A stretch of DNA of 64,000 nt, taken from contig CACKAJ010000002.1 in the NCBI GenBank assembly GCA_902598125.1, positions 41,545-105,544 on the forward strand. The letters run 5' to 3'. Made by a program: the position numbers and the translations under genes. Positions 54,056 through 62,803 of the stretch are shown in pieces (positions within the stretch are counted from its first letter, which is position 1; each line of letters starts with the position of its first letter). The notes beneath the pieces were generated by a model. That model did not search any database and had not been told where the DNA came from. It was given only the letters and a program-made list of their open reading frames with translations. This DNA comes from an uncultured Pelagibacteraceae bacterium. GTDB taxonomy: Bacteria > Pseudomonadota > Alphaproteobacteria > Pelagibacterales > Pelagibacteraceae.

Positions 54056-55379
54056 ATAAAAGTGTCGGTAACCACAATGCTATTTGTGGAAATATAACTA
54101 TTAATATTAATCCAATTAATTGTAAAACCATAAATTGCATCATTCCAAAATATATATCTTTTAAATCCCACTCAGGCACAACACCTTTTAAGAAATAGGC
54201 CGATAAGGCAACAGGCGGTGAAAGCCAGCAGGTCTGGAGATTTACTGCGACTAATATAGCAAACCAAGTTAAATTAAAACCAAGTGCTTCAACTAAAGGT
54301 AAAATAATTGGAATTATAATCATAACTATGGGTACCCACTCTAAAGGCCAACCAAGTAAGAAAATCATCACCATTATCATCGCCAAAATTAAATACTTAT
54401 TCATTTCCAGACCAAGTAAAAACTCAGTTAGTAAAGTAGGTGTACCTAATCTAGCAAATACAGCTCCGAAAAAGTTTGAGGCAGCTACTAGAACCATTAT
54501 AAGAGCTGTTATTTCTAAAGTTTTAACAAGGGCCTCTTGTAATTTAGGAAGAGTTAATTTTTTATAAGCGAGTGATAATAAAAGTGCACCCATTGCTCCG
54601 CAGCCTGCAGCCTCTGTAGGTGTTGCAAAACCTAATAATATACTTCCAAGTGCTGCGAAAACTAATGCTGCTGGTGGAACAAGACCTAATAAAAATTCTA
54701 TCCAAACTTTTTTCATACTAGTTGGTCTCATTTCTTCAGGTAATGGTGGGCCTAGCTTTGGATCTAACATACATCTAATTGTTGTGTATGCAGCAAACAA
54801 TGATGCTAAAAGTATCCCAGGTAATATTGCTGCAGCAAATAAATCGATAACAGGAATTTCCATAATTGGTCCCATCACAACAAGCATAATGCTTGGTGGT
54901 ATTAAAATTCCTAATGTTCCCCCTGCTGTAATGGTTCCAGCAGCAAGCTGAACATTATAACTAGATCTATTCATAGATTTAGCGGCCATAATTCCTAAAA
55001 TTGTTACCGAAGCTCCAACTATTCCTGTCGCTGCAGCAAAAATCACAGAAACAAATAAAACTGCGTAATAAAGTGATCCTCTAACTCTAGCTAACATAAG
55101 TTGGAATGCTGAAAACAATCTTTCCATCAAACCAGCTTGCTCCATCATAATTCCCATGAAGACAAAGAGTGGTACGGCGGCGAGGGTTTGTTCGGTCATG
55201 ACCATCGAAAATTGTAAGGTCATTAAGTAGAAAACTAGTTTACCAAAGCCTAAATATCCAAATACAAAACCTAAAAAAATTAAAGTAAAAGATATTGGAA
55301 ATCCAACAAAGATAGCAAAAAGCATTACTCCAACTAAAATGATACCCAATACCGCTGGATCAATTAATTCTGCTATCAT
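54045..55379 (-). CDS. TRAP transporter large permease (DctM)
   Basis: 444 residues, about 12-13 membrane segments. ATGIVGASVTILGIMAAKSM, AGTITAGGTLGILIPPSIMLVVMG, PLFVFMGIMMEQAGLMERLF and LGFATPTEAAGCGAMGALLL are DctM motifs. A GTG at 55400 is possible but the ATG at 55379 overlaps the DctQ stop as ATGA and has a GGAGAAG box in front, so it is preferred. It forms the Na+-driven channel with DctQ. Confidence 0.92.
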   Translation of the reverse strand: MIAELIDPAVLGIILVGVMLFAIFVGFPISFTLIFLGFVFGYLGFGKLVFYLMTLQFSMVMTEQTLAAVPLFVFMGIMMEQAGLMERLFSAFQLMLARVRGSLYYAVLFVSVIFAAATGIVGASVTILGIMAAKSMNRSSYNVQLAAGTITAGGTLGILIPPSIMLVVMGPIMEIPVIDLFAAAILPGILLASLFAAYTTIRCMLDPKLGPPLPEEMRPTSMKKVWIEFLLGLVPPAALVFAALGSILLGFATPTEAAGCGAMGALLLSLAYKKLTLPKLQEALVKTLEITALIMVLVAASNFFGAVFARLGTPTLLTEFLLGLEMNKYLILAMIMVMIFLLGWPLEWVPIVMIIIPIILPLVEALGFNLTWFAILVAVNLQTCWLSPPVALSAYFLKGVVPEWDLKDIYFGMMQFMVLQLIGLILIVIFPQIALWLPTLLYGN

Positions 55380-55993
55380 TTTTTTTCTTCTCCAGGCCAC
55401 TCACCTTTTTTAGCAGCCCAATAACTTTTAAGTAATTCTGACACGCCTTGAATTAAAAGAAATATTATACCTATCAATAAACAGGTTTTTATAGGCCACA
55501 TAAATGGCATCCAAGTTGTATCCATTCCTCTTTCACCTCTTCGAATTGACTCTTCGACATATCCTAGAGTCATGTAAAGAAAGACTAATAACCCTGGAAA
55601 ATAAAATAAAATATATAACCAAAAATCTACAAGACCTTGATTTTTAGTTTTAAAATTTCTGTATAAAAAATCTGCTCTTATGTGAACTCCTTTGGAGAGA
55701 GCGTACCCTGCTCCTAACATAAATAGAGCCCCATATAAAAATCTACTCATATCGTAAGCCCAAATTGTTGGAGCTAAAAATAATTTTCTCATAATAACTT
55801 CATAAGTCATTGCTAAAATTAAAGGCATAAGAATCCAACAAACTACATTGCCTACACGTTTGCTGAATTTATCTATTGAAGTAATAGTATTAGCCATCCA
55901 GGCTGGCATATCAGCTGGCATTTTACCTGAACCGCCGCGTCTTTCGGCAATCATTTCATCTGAAATGTCTATTTTTGGTGGCTTATCATTCAT
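55376..55993 (-). CDS. TRAP transporter small permease (DctQ)
   Basis: 205 residues, four membrane helices after an N-terminal hydrophilic segment with MPADMPAWMANTITSIDKFS. CWILMPLILAMTYEVIMRKLF and WAYDMSRFLYGALFMLGAGYALSKGVHIRADFLY match the DctQ core. It is coupled to DctM by a 4 bp overlap and lies beyond a terminator after the binding-protein gene. Confidence 0.9.
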   Translation of the reverse strand: MNDKPPKIDISDEMIAERRGGSGKMPADMPAWMANTITSIDKFSKRVGNVVCWILMPLILAMTYEVIMRKLFLAPTIWAYDMSRFLYGALFMLGAGYALSKGVHIRADFLYRNFKTKNQGLVDFWLYILFYFPGLLVFLYMTLGYVEESIRRGERGMDTTWMPFMWPIKTCLLIGIIFLLIQGVSELLKSYWAAKKGEWPGEEKK

Positions 55994-56004
55994 AATCTTG
56001 TCCT

Positions 56005-56038
56005 AAAAAATTAGAGCGGACTGTTAAGTCCGCTCTAA
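56005..56038 (-). terminator. Intrinsic terminator between the TRAP binding-protein gene and the permease genes
   Basis: A perfect 12-bp stem, TTAGAGCGGACT (56011-56022) with 56027-56038, four-base loop, then six T on the minus strand (56005-56010). It lies 24 bases after the dctP stop and just before dctQ. The same arrangement occurs at 42281-42317 for tauA/tauB. Confidence 0.9.
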
Positions 56039-56061
56039 AATATTTTTAAAGTTTTTGCTTA

Positions 56062-57156
56062 TTACTTTAATGTCGCCGCGTGAGCCATTCCTAGCTTAGC
56101 GTTTGACATTTGAGCACCACTCCAGAATGGTACAGCAATATCAGCAAATTCTTTCATTGATTTGTAAACTTTAGCGAAGAATTTATTTTCCGCTGCGTTT
56201 TTGTTCAATGTTTTCTTTGCTGCTGCCATATATTCTTTAAAGTAGTCTGTTGGAGTATCTTCTAAAATTACTCCATGCTTAGTAGTTAACTCTCTTAAAG
56301 CTTTTCCATTTTCATAGATTCTGTAGCTTAAAGATTTTGCTAATGAAGCATTTGCAGCTACTTCAAGAGATTTTTTCTCATGAGCAGTCATTTTTTTGTA
56401 AGTTTTTCCAGTTATATAAAAGTCAGCATTTACTACTACTTGGTGTAAACCTTGTAGGTAATAGTGTTTTAGTACTTTTTGGAAACCAAATGTTAAATCT
56501 GGTTTTGGACAACACCATTCTGCTGCATCGATAGTACCTGCTTGTAATGCTGGAAGAATATCTCCACCACCCATTGCTACAGATGCAATACCGATATCTT
56601 TATATGTTTGACCAGGAATTCCTGGAGGTGTTCTGAATTTATATTTTCTAAAATCAGCCATGTCTTTAATTGGTTTTGGAAACCAACCTAAAGCTTCTGG
56701 GCCAACTGGTTGAAGCATAAATCCTTTAATGTCTCTGCCCATTTCTTTCCAAAGTTGGTCGTATAATTCTTTACCACCACCATATTGGAACCAAGATAAA
56801 AACGCTAAGTTATCTATACCTACTCCACCACCTGCTACTGGCGAACCAAATAACATGGCAGCTGGGTGATCTCCAGACCAATAGTGTGTCCATGCGAAAC
56901 CACAATCAATTAATCCTTTATCAACCGCATCTAAAGTCTCTTTTACTCCTACAACAGCACCTGCTGGTAAGATCTCAAACTTTAAAGATCCATCAGTAAG
57001 CTCTGTTACAGTGTCAGTAAAGTCCTTCAACATTTTCACTTCATCAGCTTTAGTGTTAAGAACGGTCTGACATTTTAAAGTTTTTGCATTCGCTGAAGTC
57101 ATAGAAAATCCTACCAAAACAGCTAAACCAAAAACTACAGATAATAATTTTTTCAT
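56062..57156 (-). CDS. TRAP transporter substrate-binding protein (DctP, mannitol/chloroaromatic subfamily)
   Basis: 364 residues with a signal peptide ending SANA. DKGLIDCGFAWTHYWSGDHPAAMLFGSPVAGG, YKFRTPPGIPGQTY with the conserved carboxylate-binding Arg, and LQAGTIDAAEWCCPKPDL match the FcbT1-like branch. A GGGGG Shine-Dalgarno precedes the ATG. With the HpsN-like gene downstream the ligand may be DHPS or another C3 sulfonate, but related proteins bind many acids. Confidence 0.88.
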   Translation of the reverse strand: MKKLLSVVFGLAVLVGFSMTSANAKTLKCQTVLNTKADEVKMLKDFTDTVTELTDGSLKFEILPAGAVVGVKETLDAVDKGLIDCGFAWTHYWSGDHPAAMLFGSPVAGGGVGIDNLAFLSWFQYGGGKELYDQLWKEMGRDIKGFMLQPVGPEALGWFPKPIKDMADFRKYKFRTPPGIPGQTYKDIGIASVAMGGGDILPALQAGTIDAAEWCCPKPDLTFGFQKVLKHYYLQGLHQVVVNADFYITGKTYKKMTAHEKKSLEVAANASLAKSLSYRIYENGKALRELTTKHGVILEDTPTDYFKEYMAAAKKTLNKNAAENKFFAKVYKSMKEFADIAVPFWSGAQMSNAKLGMAHAATLK

Positions 57157-57166
57157 TATTTCCCCC

Positions 57167-57214
57167 GTTTTTTATTAATAAAAAACAGAATTAAACCTCT
57201 AATGAATATTAGAG
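57167..57214 (-). promoter_or_regulatory. Inverted repeats in the dctP leader
   Basis: Two palindromes lie just upstream of dctP: a perfect 20-base one, GTTTTTTATTAATAAAAAAC (57167-57186), and a 7-bp stem CTCTAAT/ATTAGAG with a four-base loop (57197-57214). Further upstream on the minus strand TTGAGA, 17 bases, TATGAC could be the promoter. They may be an operator or a 5' leader structure. Confidence 0.45.
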
Positions 57215-57297
57215 TCAAACCAAAGTAGCTAAACCTACAGTTGAATTAGTCATATTAGCATGTATGAGTTTTCTCAAGTATAAGTTAAATTCTTATC

Positions 57298-58905
57298 ATG
57301 GATGAATTTGATTTTGTAATTATTGGAGCTGGTTCAGCAGGATGTGTGCTTGCAAACAGATTAAGTGCAAATCCAAATAATAAAGTTCTTTTATTAGAAG
57401 CAGGGGGCAAAGATACTTATCCATGGATCCATATTCCCGTTGGATATTTTAAAACAATGCATAACCCCAAAGTTGATTGGTGTTTTCATACTGAAAAAGA
57501 TGAGACCATGAATAATAGATCAATAAGATATCCTAGAGGAAAAACATTAGGTGGAAGTTCTTCTATCAATGGACTTCTTTGGATTAGAGGTCAAAGTAAT
57601 GATTATGATAATTGGAGACAACAAGGTAATGCGGGTTGGGGTTGGGATGATGTATTCCCTTATTTTTTAAAATCAGAAAATAACGAACTCGGTCCTAATG
57701 AATTTCATAATGACAAAGGTCCAATAACCGTTTCAAATAAGAAAATTAATTTAGACATGTTGGAAGAATTTCAAAATGCTGCTGAAGAAACAGGAATTCC
57801 AAGAACAGAAGATTTTAATACAGGGGATAATTTTGGTATCGGTTATTTTCAATTTACTACAAGTCGAAATAAATTATTAAAGTTACGTTGTAGTGCTGCT
57901 AAAGGATATTTAAATCCAATAAAACATAGATCAAATTTAAAGATTGTTACCAAAGCTCATGTACAGAAAATTAATTTTGAAGGCAAAAAAGCAACCGGTG
58001 TAAGTTATTATCAAAAAGAAAAAATAGTTACAGTTAAAGCGAATAGAGAAGTAATTTTATCAGCTGGATCTATTGGCTCACCCCATATTTTACAAGTTTC
58101 TGGAATTGGTGACGCTGATAAATTGAAAAGACACGGTATAGAAACTATTCATGAATTAAAAGGTGTAGGGAAAAACTTACAAGATCATTTAATGTTTAGA
58201 CCAGTATACAAAGTGAAGAATTTAAAATCTTTAAATAGTAAGATCAATAGTCTGATTGGAAACTTTTTTATAGGATTAGAGTATATTTTTAAACAAAGTG
58301 GTCCAATGACAATGGGTGCCAGTCAAGTATGTGGTTTTGTTAAAAGTGATCCTTCAAGAGCAACACCAAATTTACAGTTTCACGTTCAACCAATTAGTAC
58401 AGATATTTTAGGAGCAACAAAAATGCATGACTTTGACGGAATAACTCCTACAGTTGCTAATGTAAGACCAACAAGTAGAGGGGAAATTAATATAGCAAGT
58501 AATGACAGTAGAGATAATCCAAAAATTAAAATGAATTACTTGTCAACTCAAGATGATAGAGATGTTGCAGCTAAAGCACTGAAAATTGTAAGAAATATAA
58601 TGCTGAATACTAAAACATTTAAAAAATATGAGCCTGAGGAATATAGACCAGGTTCGCATATTACCGATGATGAGGAACTAGTTAAAGCTGCTAGTGATCA
58701 TGCTCAAACTATTTTTCATCCTGTTGGGACTTGCAAGATGGGTAAAGGTGATGAGGCAGTAGTTAATGAAAAATTGCAAGCACATGGAATACAAAATTTA
58801 AGAATTGTGGATGCATCTATTATGCCCAATATAACCTCAGGTAATACCAATGCACCAACAATAATGATTGCGGAAAAAGCCTCGGACATGATACTTAACA
58901 AGTAA
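57298..58905 (+). CDS. GMC-family FAD oxidoreductase (choline dehydrogenase-like)
   Basis: 535 residues. N-terminal [61 protein letters not shown] stretch, and C-terminal [12 protein letters not shown] (catalytic His) and [17 protein letters not shown] are GMC signatures. It oxidises an alcohol to an aldehyde. It is divergent from dctP across 141 bp and leads a run with TerC and two SDRs, so the substrate may be linked to the TRAP ligand. Choline itself is not implied. Confidence 0.9.
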   Translation: MDEFDFVIIGAGSAGCVLANRLSANPNNKVLLLEAGGKDTYPWIHIPVGYFKTMHNPKVDWCFHTEKDETMNNRSIRYPRGKTLGGSSSINGLLWIRGQSNDYDNWRQQGNAGWGWDDVFPYFLKSENNELGPNEFHNDKGPITVSNKKINLDMLEEFQNAAEETGIPRTEDFNTGDNFGIGYFQFTTSRNKLLKLRCSAAKGYLNPIKHRSNLKIVTKAHVQKINFEGKKATGVSYYQKEKIVTVKANREVILSAGSIGSPHILQVSGIGDADKLKRHGIETIHELKGVGKNLQDHLMFRPVYKVKNLKSLNSKINSLIGNFFIGLEYIFKQSGPMTMGASQVCGFVKSDPSRATPNLQFHVQPISTDILGATKMHDFDGITPTVANVRPTSRGEINIASNDSRDNPKIKMNYLSTQDDRDVAAKALKIVRNIMLNTKTFKKYEPEEYRPGSHITDDEELVKAASDHAQTIFHPVGTCKMGKGDEAVVNEKLQAHGIQNLRIVDASIMPNITSGNTNAPTIMIAEKASDMILNK

Positions 58906-58907
58906 TC

Positions 58908-59501
58908 ATGCTTGAAGAATTATTTACTCCTGAACAAATAACTATATTAACTCAAATCATTTTTATTGATCTTGTTTTAGCAGGTGATAACGCAATTATC
59001 ATTGGAATGGTGGCTTCTAAGTTCCCACCAGATCAAAGAAAAAAAGTTATTTTCTGGGGGATTGGTGGCGCAGTTATTTTAAGAATAATCCTAACTCTTC
59101 TCACAGCTTATTTATTGCAAATTACAGGCTTAAGACTTATTGGAGGAATTTTATTATTATACATTGTCTATAAACTATACGTTGATGTAATCAAAGGTGC
59201 TGCAAAAGATGAGAATATAAAAGTTGATAATTCAAGTTTTCTTAAAGCAATTTGGACTGTACTTTTAGCGGACTTTACTATGAGTTTAGATAACGTTCTC
59301 GGTGTTGCAGGAGCTGCTGGACATCATTATCACTTATTAATTTTTGGATTAGTTCTATCAATAATTTTAATGGCTGTTGCAGCAAATCTAATTTCAGGCT
59401 GGATTAAGAAATATAAATGGATTGCTTGGGTAGGTTTGTTAGCAATATTAATTGTAGCTATTGAATTAATATATACAGATATTAAAACTTTAATACTTTA
59501 A
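58908..59501 (+). CDS. TerC-family membrane protein (YjbE-like)
   Basis: 197 residues with about six to seven membrane segments. FIDLVLAGDNAIIIGMVASK and ADFTMSLDNVLGVAGAAG are the paired Asp-containing TerC motifs. Members export Mn2+ or are linked to metal and envelope stress. It is between the GMC gene (2 bp) and an SDR (1 bp overlap), so it shares their transcription, although its link to metabolism is unclear. Confidence 0.9.
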   Translation: MLEELFTPEQITILTQIIFIDLVLAGDNAIIIGMVASKFPPDQRKKVIFWGIGGAVILRIILTLLTAYLLQITGLRLIGGILLLYIVYKLYVDVIKGAAKDENIKVDNSSFLKAIWTVLLADFTMSLDNVLGVAGAAGHHYHLLIFGLVLSIILMAVAANLISGWIKKYKWIAWVGLLAILIVAIELIYTDIKTLIL

Positions 59502-60265
59502 TGTTAAAAAAAATAAATCTTAAAAATAGAACAGCTCTCGTAACTGGGGCTGGCAAAGGTCTTGGTAAAGCTTGTGCAATAGCTTTGGCTGAAGCAGGTG
59601 CAAAAGTAATTATATTAAGTAGAACAAAATCTGATCTTGTTAAAGTAAGCAAAATTATAAAAAAAACTAAAGGTTCAAGTCAATTATTTGTTTGTGATGT
59701 AACAAATTTAGAAGTTTTAAAAAAAGTTTTAACAAAAATAAATCGATTAGATATTTTGGTAAATAATGCAGGAAATAACAGACCTCAACATTTTACAAAA
59801 GTTAGTCAAGAAAATATGGAATACTTAACAAATCTAAATATGAAAGCAGCATTCAATGTGGCTCAATTATGCTCACAAAAAATGGTTAAAGCAAAAAATA
59901 GAAAAAAAATTGGTGGATCTATTATTCATATGTCATCTCAATTAGGAAGGGTTGGTTGTGAAGGGCGTAATGTTTACAATATGAATAAATTTGGAGTAGA
60001 GGGTCTTGCTAGGGGTATGGCGTGTGAATTAGCCCCTTACAATATAAGAGTTAATACTATTTGCCCTACATTTGTCGAAACACCAATGGTTAAAAAATTT
60101 TTTAAAAATAAAAAATTTAAAAATAAAATGCTCAAAAATATTCCTCTTGGTAGAGTCGCCAAAGAAAGTGATGTTGCTACTGCAGTAGCATTTTTGGCTG
60201 CAGATTCCTCTGAAATGATTACAGGAACATCTTTATTAGTGGATGGAGGTTGGACAGCACAATAA
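59501..60265 (+). CDS. Short-chain dehydrogenase/reductase
   Basis: 254 residues, classical SDR. Cofactor motif TGAGKGLGKACAIALAEAG, LVNNAGNNRP, Ser of MSSQLGRVG, and YNMNK as YxxxK are present, ending MITGTSLLVDGGWTA. Probably NAD(P)-dependent oxidation of a hydroxy or keto acid or polyol. It overlaps the next SDR by one base, which is about half identical by eye. Confidence 0.9.
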   Translation: MLKKINLKNRTALVTGAGKGLGKACAIALAEAGAKVIILSRTKSDLVKVSKIIKKTKGSSQLFVCDVTNLEVLKKVLTKINRLDILVNNAGNNRPQHFTKVSQENMEYLTNLNMKAAFNVAQLCSQKMVKAKNRKKIGGSIIHMSSQLGRVGCEGRNVYNMNKFGVEGLARGMACELAPYNIRVNTICPTFVETPMVKKFFKNKKFKNKMLKNIPLGRVAKESDVATAVAFLAADSSEMITGTSLLVDGGWTAQ

Positions 60266-61029
60266 TGGGAATTTTTCTTAAAGATATAAACTTAAAAGGT
60301 AAGACAGCTCTGATAACTGGTGCTACTAAAGGTTTAGGCAGAGGTGCGGCTATAGCCATAGCTGAAGCAGGTGGAAATATAATAGCTGTTGGAAGAAACC
60401 AAATGGAACTTAATACTTTAAAAAAAGAAATTAAAAAATTTAAAGTTAATTACATGCCATTTAATTGTGATGTAAATGATTATAATCGAATGAGATCTTT
60501 TATAACTAAACTTAAGAAGCTTGACATTTTAGTTAATAACGCTGGAACAAATATTCCAGAGCCTTTTTTAAATGTTAAAAAATCCTCTTTAGAAACTTTA
60601 TTAAACGTGAATACTAAAGCTTTGTTTAATGTTGCTCAACTTTGTGCTAATCAAATTATAAAATTAAAAAGGAAAAGTGGTTCAATTATAAATATCTCGT
60701 CTATTTTTGGGCTTGTTGCTGGACAAAAAAGATCAGTATATAGCATGACTAAATTTGGTGCTGAAGGTCTAACAAAGGGAATGGCATTAGATTTAGCTAA
60801 GTACAACATCAGAGTGAATAGTGTTTGTCCCAACATAGTCCTCACGCCAAGAACTAAAAAATATTTTGCTGATAAAAAATATAATAAATATGTTAAAGAA
60901 AATACCCCTATCAATAAAGTTGTTACTGTAAGCGATGTTGCAACTTCTATTACTTTTTTGGCCTCTGAAGCTTCATCAATGATTACTGGGACATCAATTG
61001 TAATTGATGGCGGATGGACAGCTAAATAA
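60265..61029 (+). CDS. Short-chain dehydrogenase/reductase (paralogue of preceding gene)
   Basis: 254 residues from the ATG at 60265, which overlaps the previous stop as TAATG; an upstream ATG at 60250 is inside the previous gene. TGATKGLGRGAAIAIAEAGG, LVNNAGTNIPEPFL, ISSIFGLVAG, YSMTK (YxxxK) and MITGTSIVIDGGWTAK show the SDR set. The close similarity in N- and C-terminal motifs to the preceding gene suggests tandem duplication. Confidence 0.9.
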   Translation: MGIFLKDINLKGKTALITGATKGLGRGAAIAIAEAGGNIIAVGRNQMELNTLKKEIKKFKVNYMPFNCDVNDYNRMRSFITKLKKLDILVNNAGTNIPEPFLNVKKSSLETLLNVNTKALFNVAQLCANQIIKLKRKSGSIINISSIFGLVAGQKRSVYSMTKFGAEGLTKGMALDLAKYNIRVNSVCPNIVLTPRTKKYFADKKYNKYVKENTPINKVVTVSDVATSITFLASEASSMITGTSIVIDGGWTAK

Positions 61030-61039
61030 TTATAAATTG

Positions 61040-62008
61040 ATGAAAAAGGTTTTTATTATAAATTTTTTATTAATTATCACCATAATCATTATATTAGAAT
61101 TAATTTTTAATATATTTAAGTTATCAAATCTAATGGGTATCAAAAGTGGATTAATTTATAAAGAAAATAAATCTCATTATTTATATCCTAATAAAACTGG
61201 AAAAATTTTTAATGAGAAAGTTTTTACTGATAAGTTTTCTTTTAGAGTTCCAGAAATATCATTTAAATATTTAAGCGATAAAAATATTTATATTATCGGT
61301 GATAGTGTTGCTTTTGGTAATGGAGTCAAGGAGCAAAATACATTTGTTGGCTTATTAAGAATAAAATATGATAAGAAAAATTTTTTAAATAGTTCTGTTC
61401 CTGGATATCAAATAAAAGATCATGTGATTAATATTCCTAAAGTAAAAAATTTTAAAAATGTTGAAAAAATTATATACTTTTTTACTTTGAATGATGTTTA
61501 TCAAACTTCAAATATATTAGATATTAATAATAAAGATAATTCTGATGAGGGATCATATTATCTAAGAGATTTTAAGATTATTGAAAAATTAAATTTTTAT
61601 TTAAGAGATAAATCCTACCTTTATATGTTTATAAAAGGAATTGGGACCGATCCATCAAAAAGATGGTTCTCCAACGTTTTAAATGAATATAAAAATAAAA
61701 AATTAGATTATTTTAAAAAAGATATTGAGATAATGAAGACTTTCTCTGATGAAAATAATTCTGAGTTTTATGTCATAATTTTACCATATGAATTCCAAAC
61801 AAGAAACTGTTCGAATAATATTTTATTGCCGCAAAAAAATATTATTGAAATTTTGTCTAAATCAAATATAAATTTTATGGATTTTACTAAGAATTTTTGC
61901 GATCAAAAAAAACCAAAAAAATTATTTTATAAATTTGATCCAATGCATTTATCCAAAGATGGTCATATGTTAGTATTTAATCTTTTGAATGATAAAATTA
62001 ATTTTTAA
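61040..62008 (+). CDS. Membrane-anchored SGNH-hydrolase-like protein
   Basis: 322 residues from ATG at 61040 (earlier Met at 61004 is inside the SDR gene). Anchor helix VFIINFLLIITIIIILELIF, GDS block IYIIGDSVAFGNGVKEQN, and C-terminal pair in FDPMHLSKDGHMLVF. Same design as the proteins at 11926-12960 and 48090-49238. Its last 20 bases overlap the M23 peptidase gene, a link with cell-wall functions. Confidence 0.7.
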   Translation: MKKVFIINFLLIITIIIILELIFNIFKLSNLMGIKSGLIYKENKSHYLYPNKTGKIFNEKVFTDKFSFRVPEISFKYLSDKNIYIIGDSVAFGNGVKEQNTFVGLLRIKYDKKNFLNSSVPGYQIKDHVINIPKVKNFKNVEKIIYFFTLNDVYQTSNILDINNKDNSDEGSYYLRDFKIIEKLNFYLRDKSYLYMFIKGIGTDPSKRWFSNVLNEYKNKKLDYFKKDIEIMKTFSDENNSEFYVIILPYEFQTRNCSNNILLPQKNIIEILSKSNINFMDFTKNFCDQKKPKKLFYKFDPMHLSKDGHMLVFNLLNDKINF

Positions 62009-62795
62009 ATATTACTTAGCATTTATAATTTTTTGTTGTTATGCCTCAGCTGCAGACTTTATTGGAAAATTTGAACAAGGCTCATTCATTCTTGGCAAAG
62101 TTAAGCCAAATTCAAAAGTTCAAATTGACGGAAGGAATGTGAGAGTAACGAAAGATGGCTTTTTCGCGTTTGGCTTAGATCGAGATAGAAAAAATAATGT
62201 TATTATTAGAGTAAAAAATAAAGAAAGCTTTACTACAATTGAAAAAAAAATTATTAAAAGAAGTTACAAAATTCAAAGAATAGATGGCTTACCGCCAAAA
62301 CACGTGACTCCTCCACCTGAAGTTTATGAGAGGATTAAAAAAGATAATAGAATGATAGGTGACGCGAGATCTATTGACTCTCGTTATGATTTTTTCAAAA
62401 ATAAATTTATTTATCCTATTGATAAATACATAATTACAGGTGTTTACGGCAGTCAAAGAATTTTAAATGGAAAACCAAGAAGACCTCATTATGGAATAGA
62501 TTTCCATGCTCCCGAGGGAACACCCGTCAAAGCAATGATGGATGGTGAAGTAACTTTATCAGAAAAAGATATGTATTTTACTGGTGGAACGATAATATTT
62601 GACCACGGACATGGTGTAAGCACTTTGTTTATGCATTTGAAAGATGTGAACGTAAAAGTTGGTCAAAAAGTTAAACAAGGTGAAATAGTTGGAACTTTAG
62701 GAAAAAGTGGAAGAGCGACTGGACCACACCTCGACATAAGATTAAACTGGTTTGATGTGAAACTTGACCCAGCAAGCGTGCTTAAAAACCAATAA
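61989..62795 (+). CDS. M23-family metallopeptidase with altered metal motif
   Basis: 268 residues, signal peptide ending YASA. An N-terminal beta domain (20-95) is followed by the M23 domain: RPHYGIDFHAP with His167 and Asp171, LFMHLKDV with His216, and GPHLDIRLNWFDVKLDP with His247 and Asp249. In usual M23 enzymes the last motif is HxH, its second His being a zinc ligand; here that position is Asp (GAC, checked). It may still bind metal, or act as a non-catalytic amidase activator such as EnvC. Periplasmic, acting on peptidoglycan. Confidence 0.88.
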   Translation: MIKLIFKYYLAFIIFCCYASAADFIGKFEQGSFILGKVKPNSKVQIDGRNVRVTKDGFFAFGLDRDRKNNVIIRVKNKESFTTIEKKIIKRSYKIQRIDGLPPKHVTPPPEVYERIKKDNRMIGDARSIDSRYDFFKNKFIYPIDKYIITGVYGSQRILNGKPRRPHYGIDFHAPEGTPVKAMMDGEVTLSEKDMYFTGGTIIFDHGHGVSTLFMHLKDVNVKVGQKVKQGEIVGTLGKSGRATGPHLDIRLNWFDVKLDPASVLKNQ

Positions 62796-62803
62796 AAACA
62801 ATT

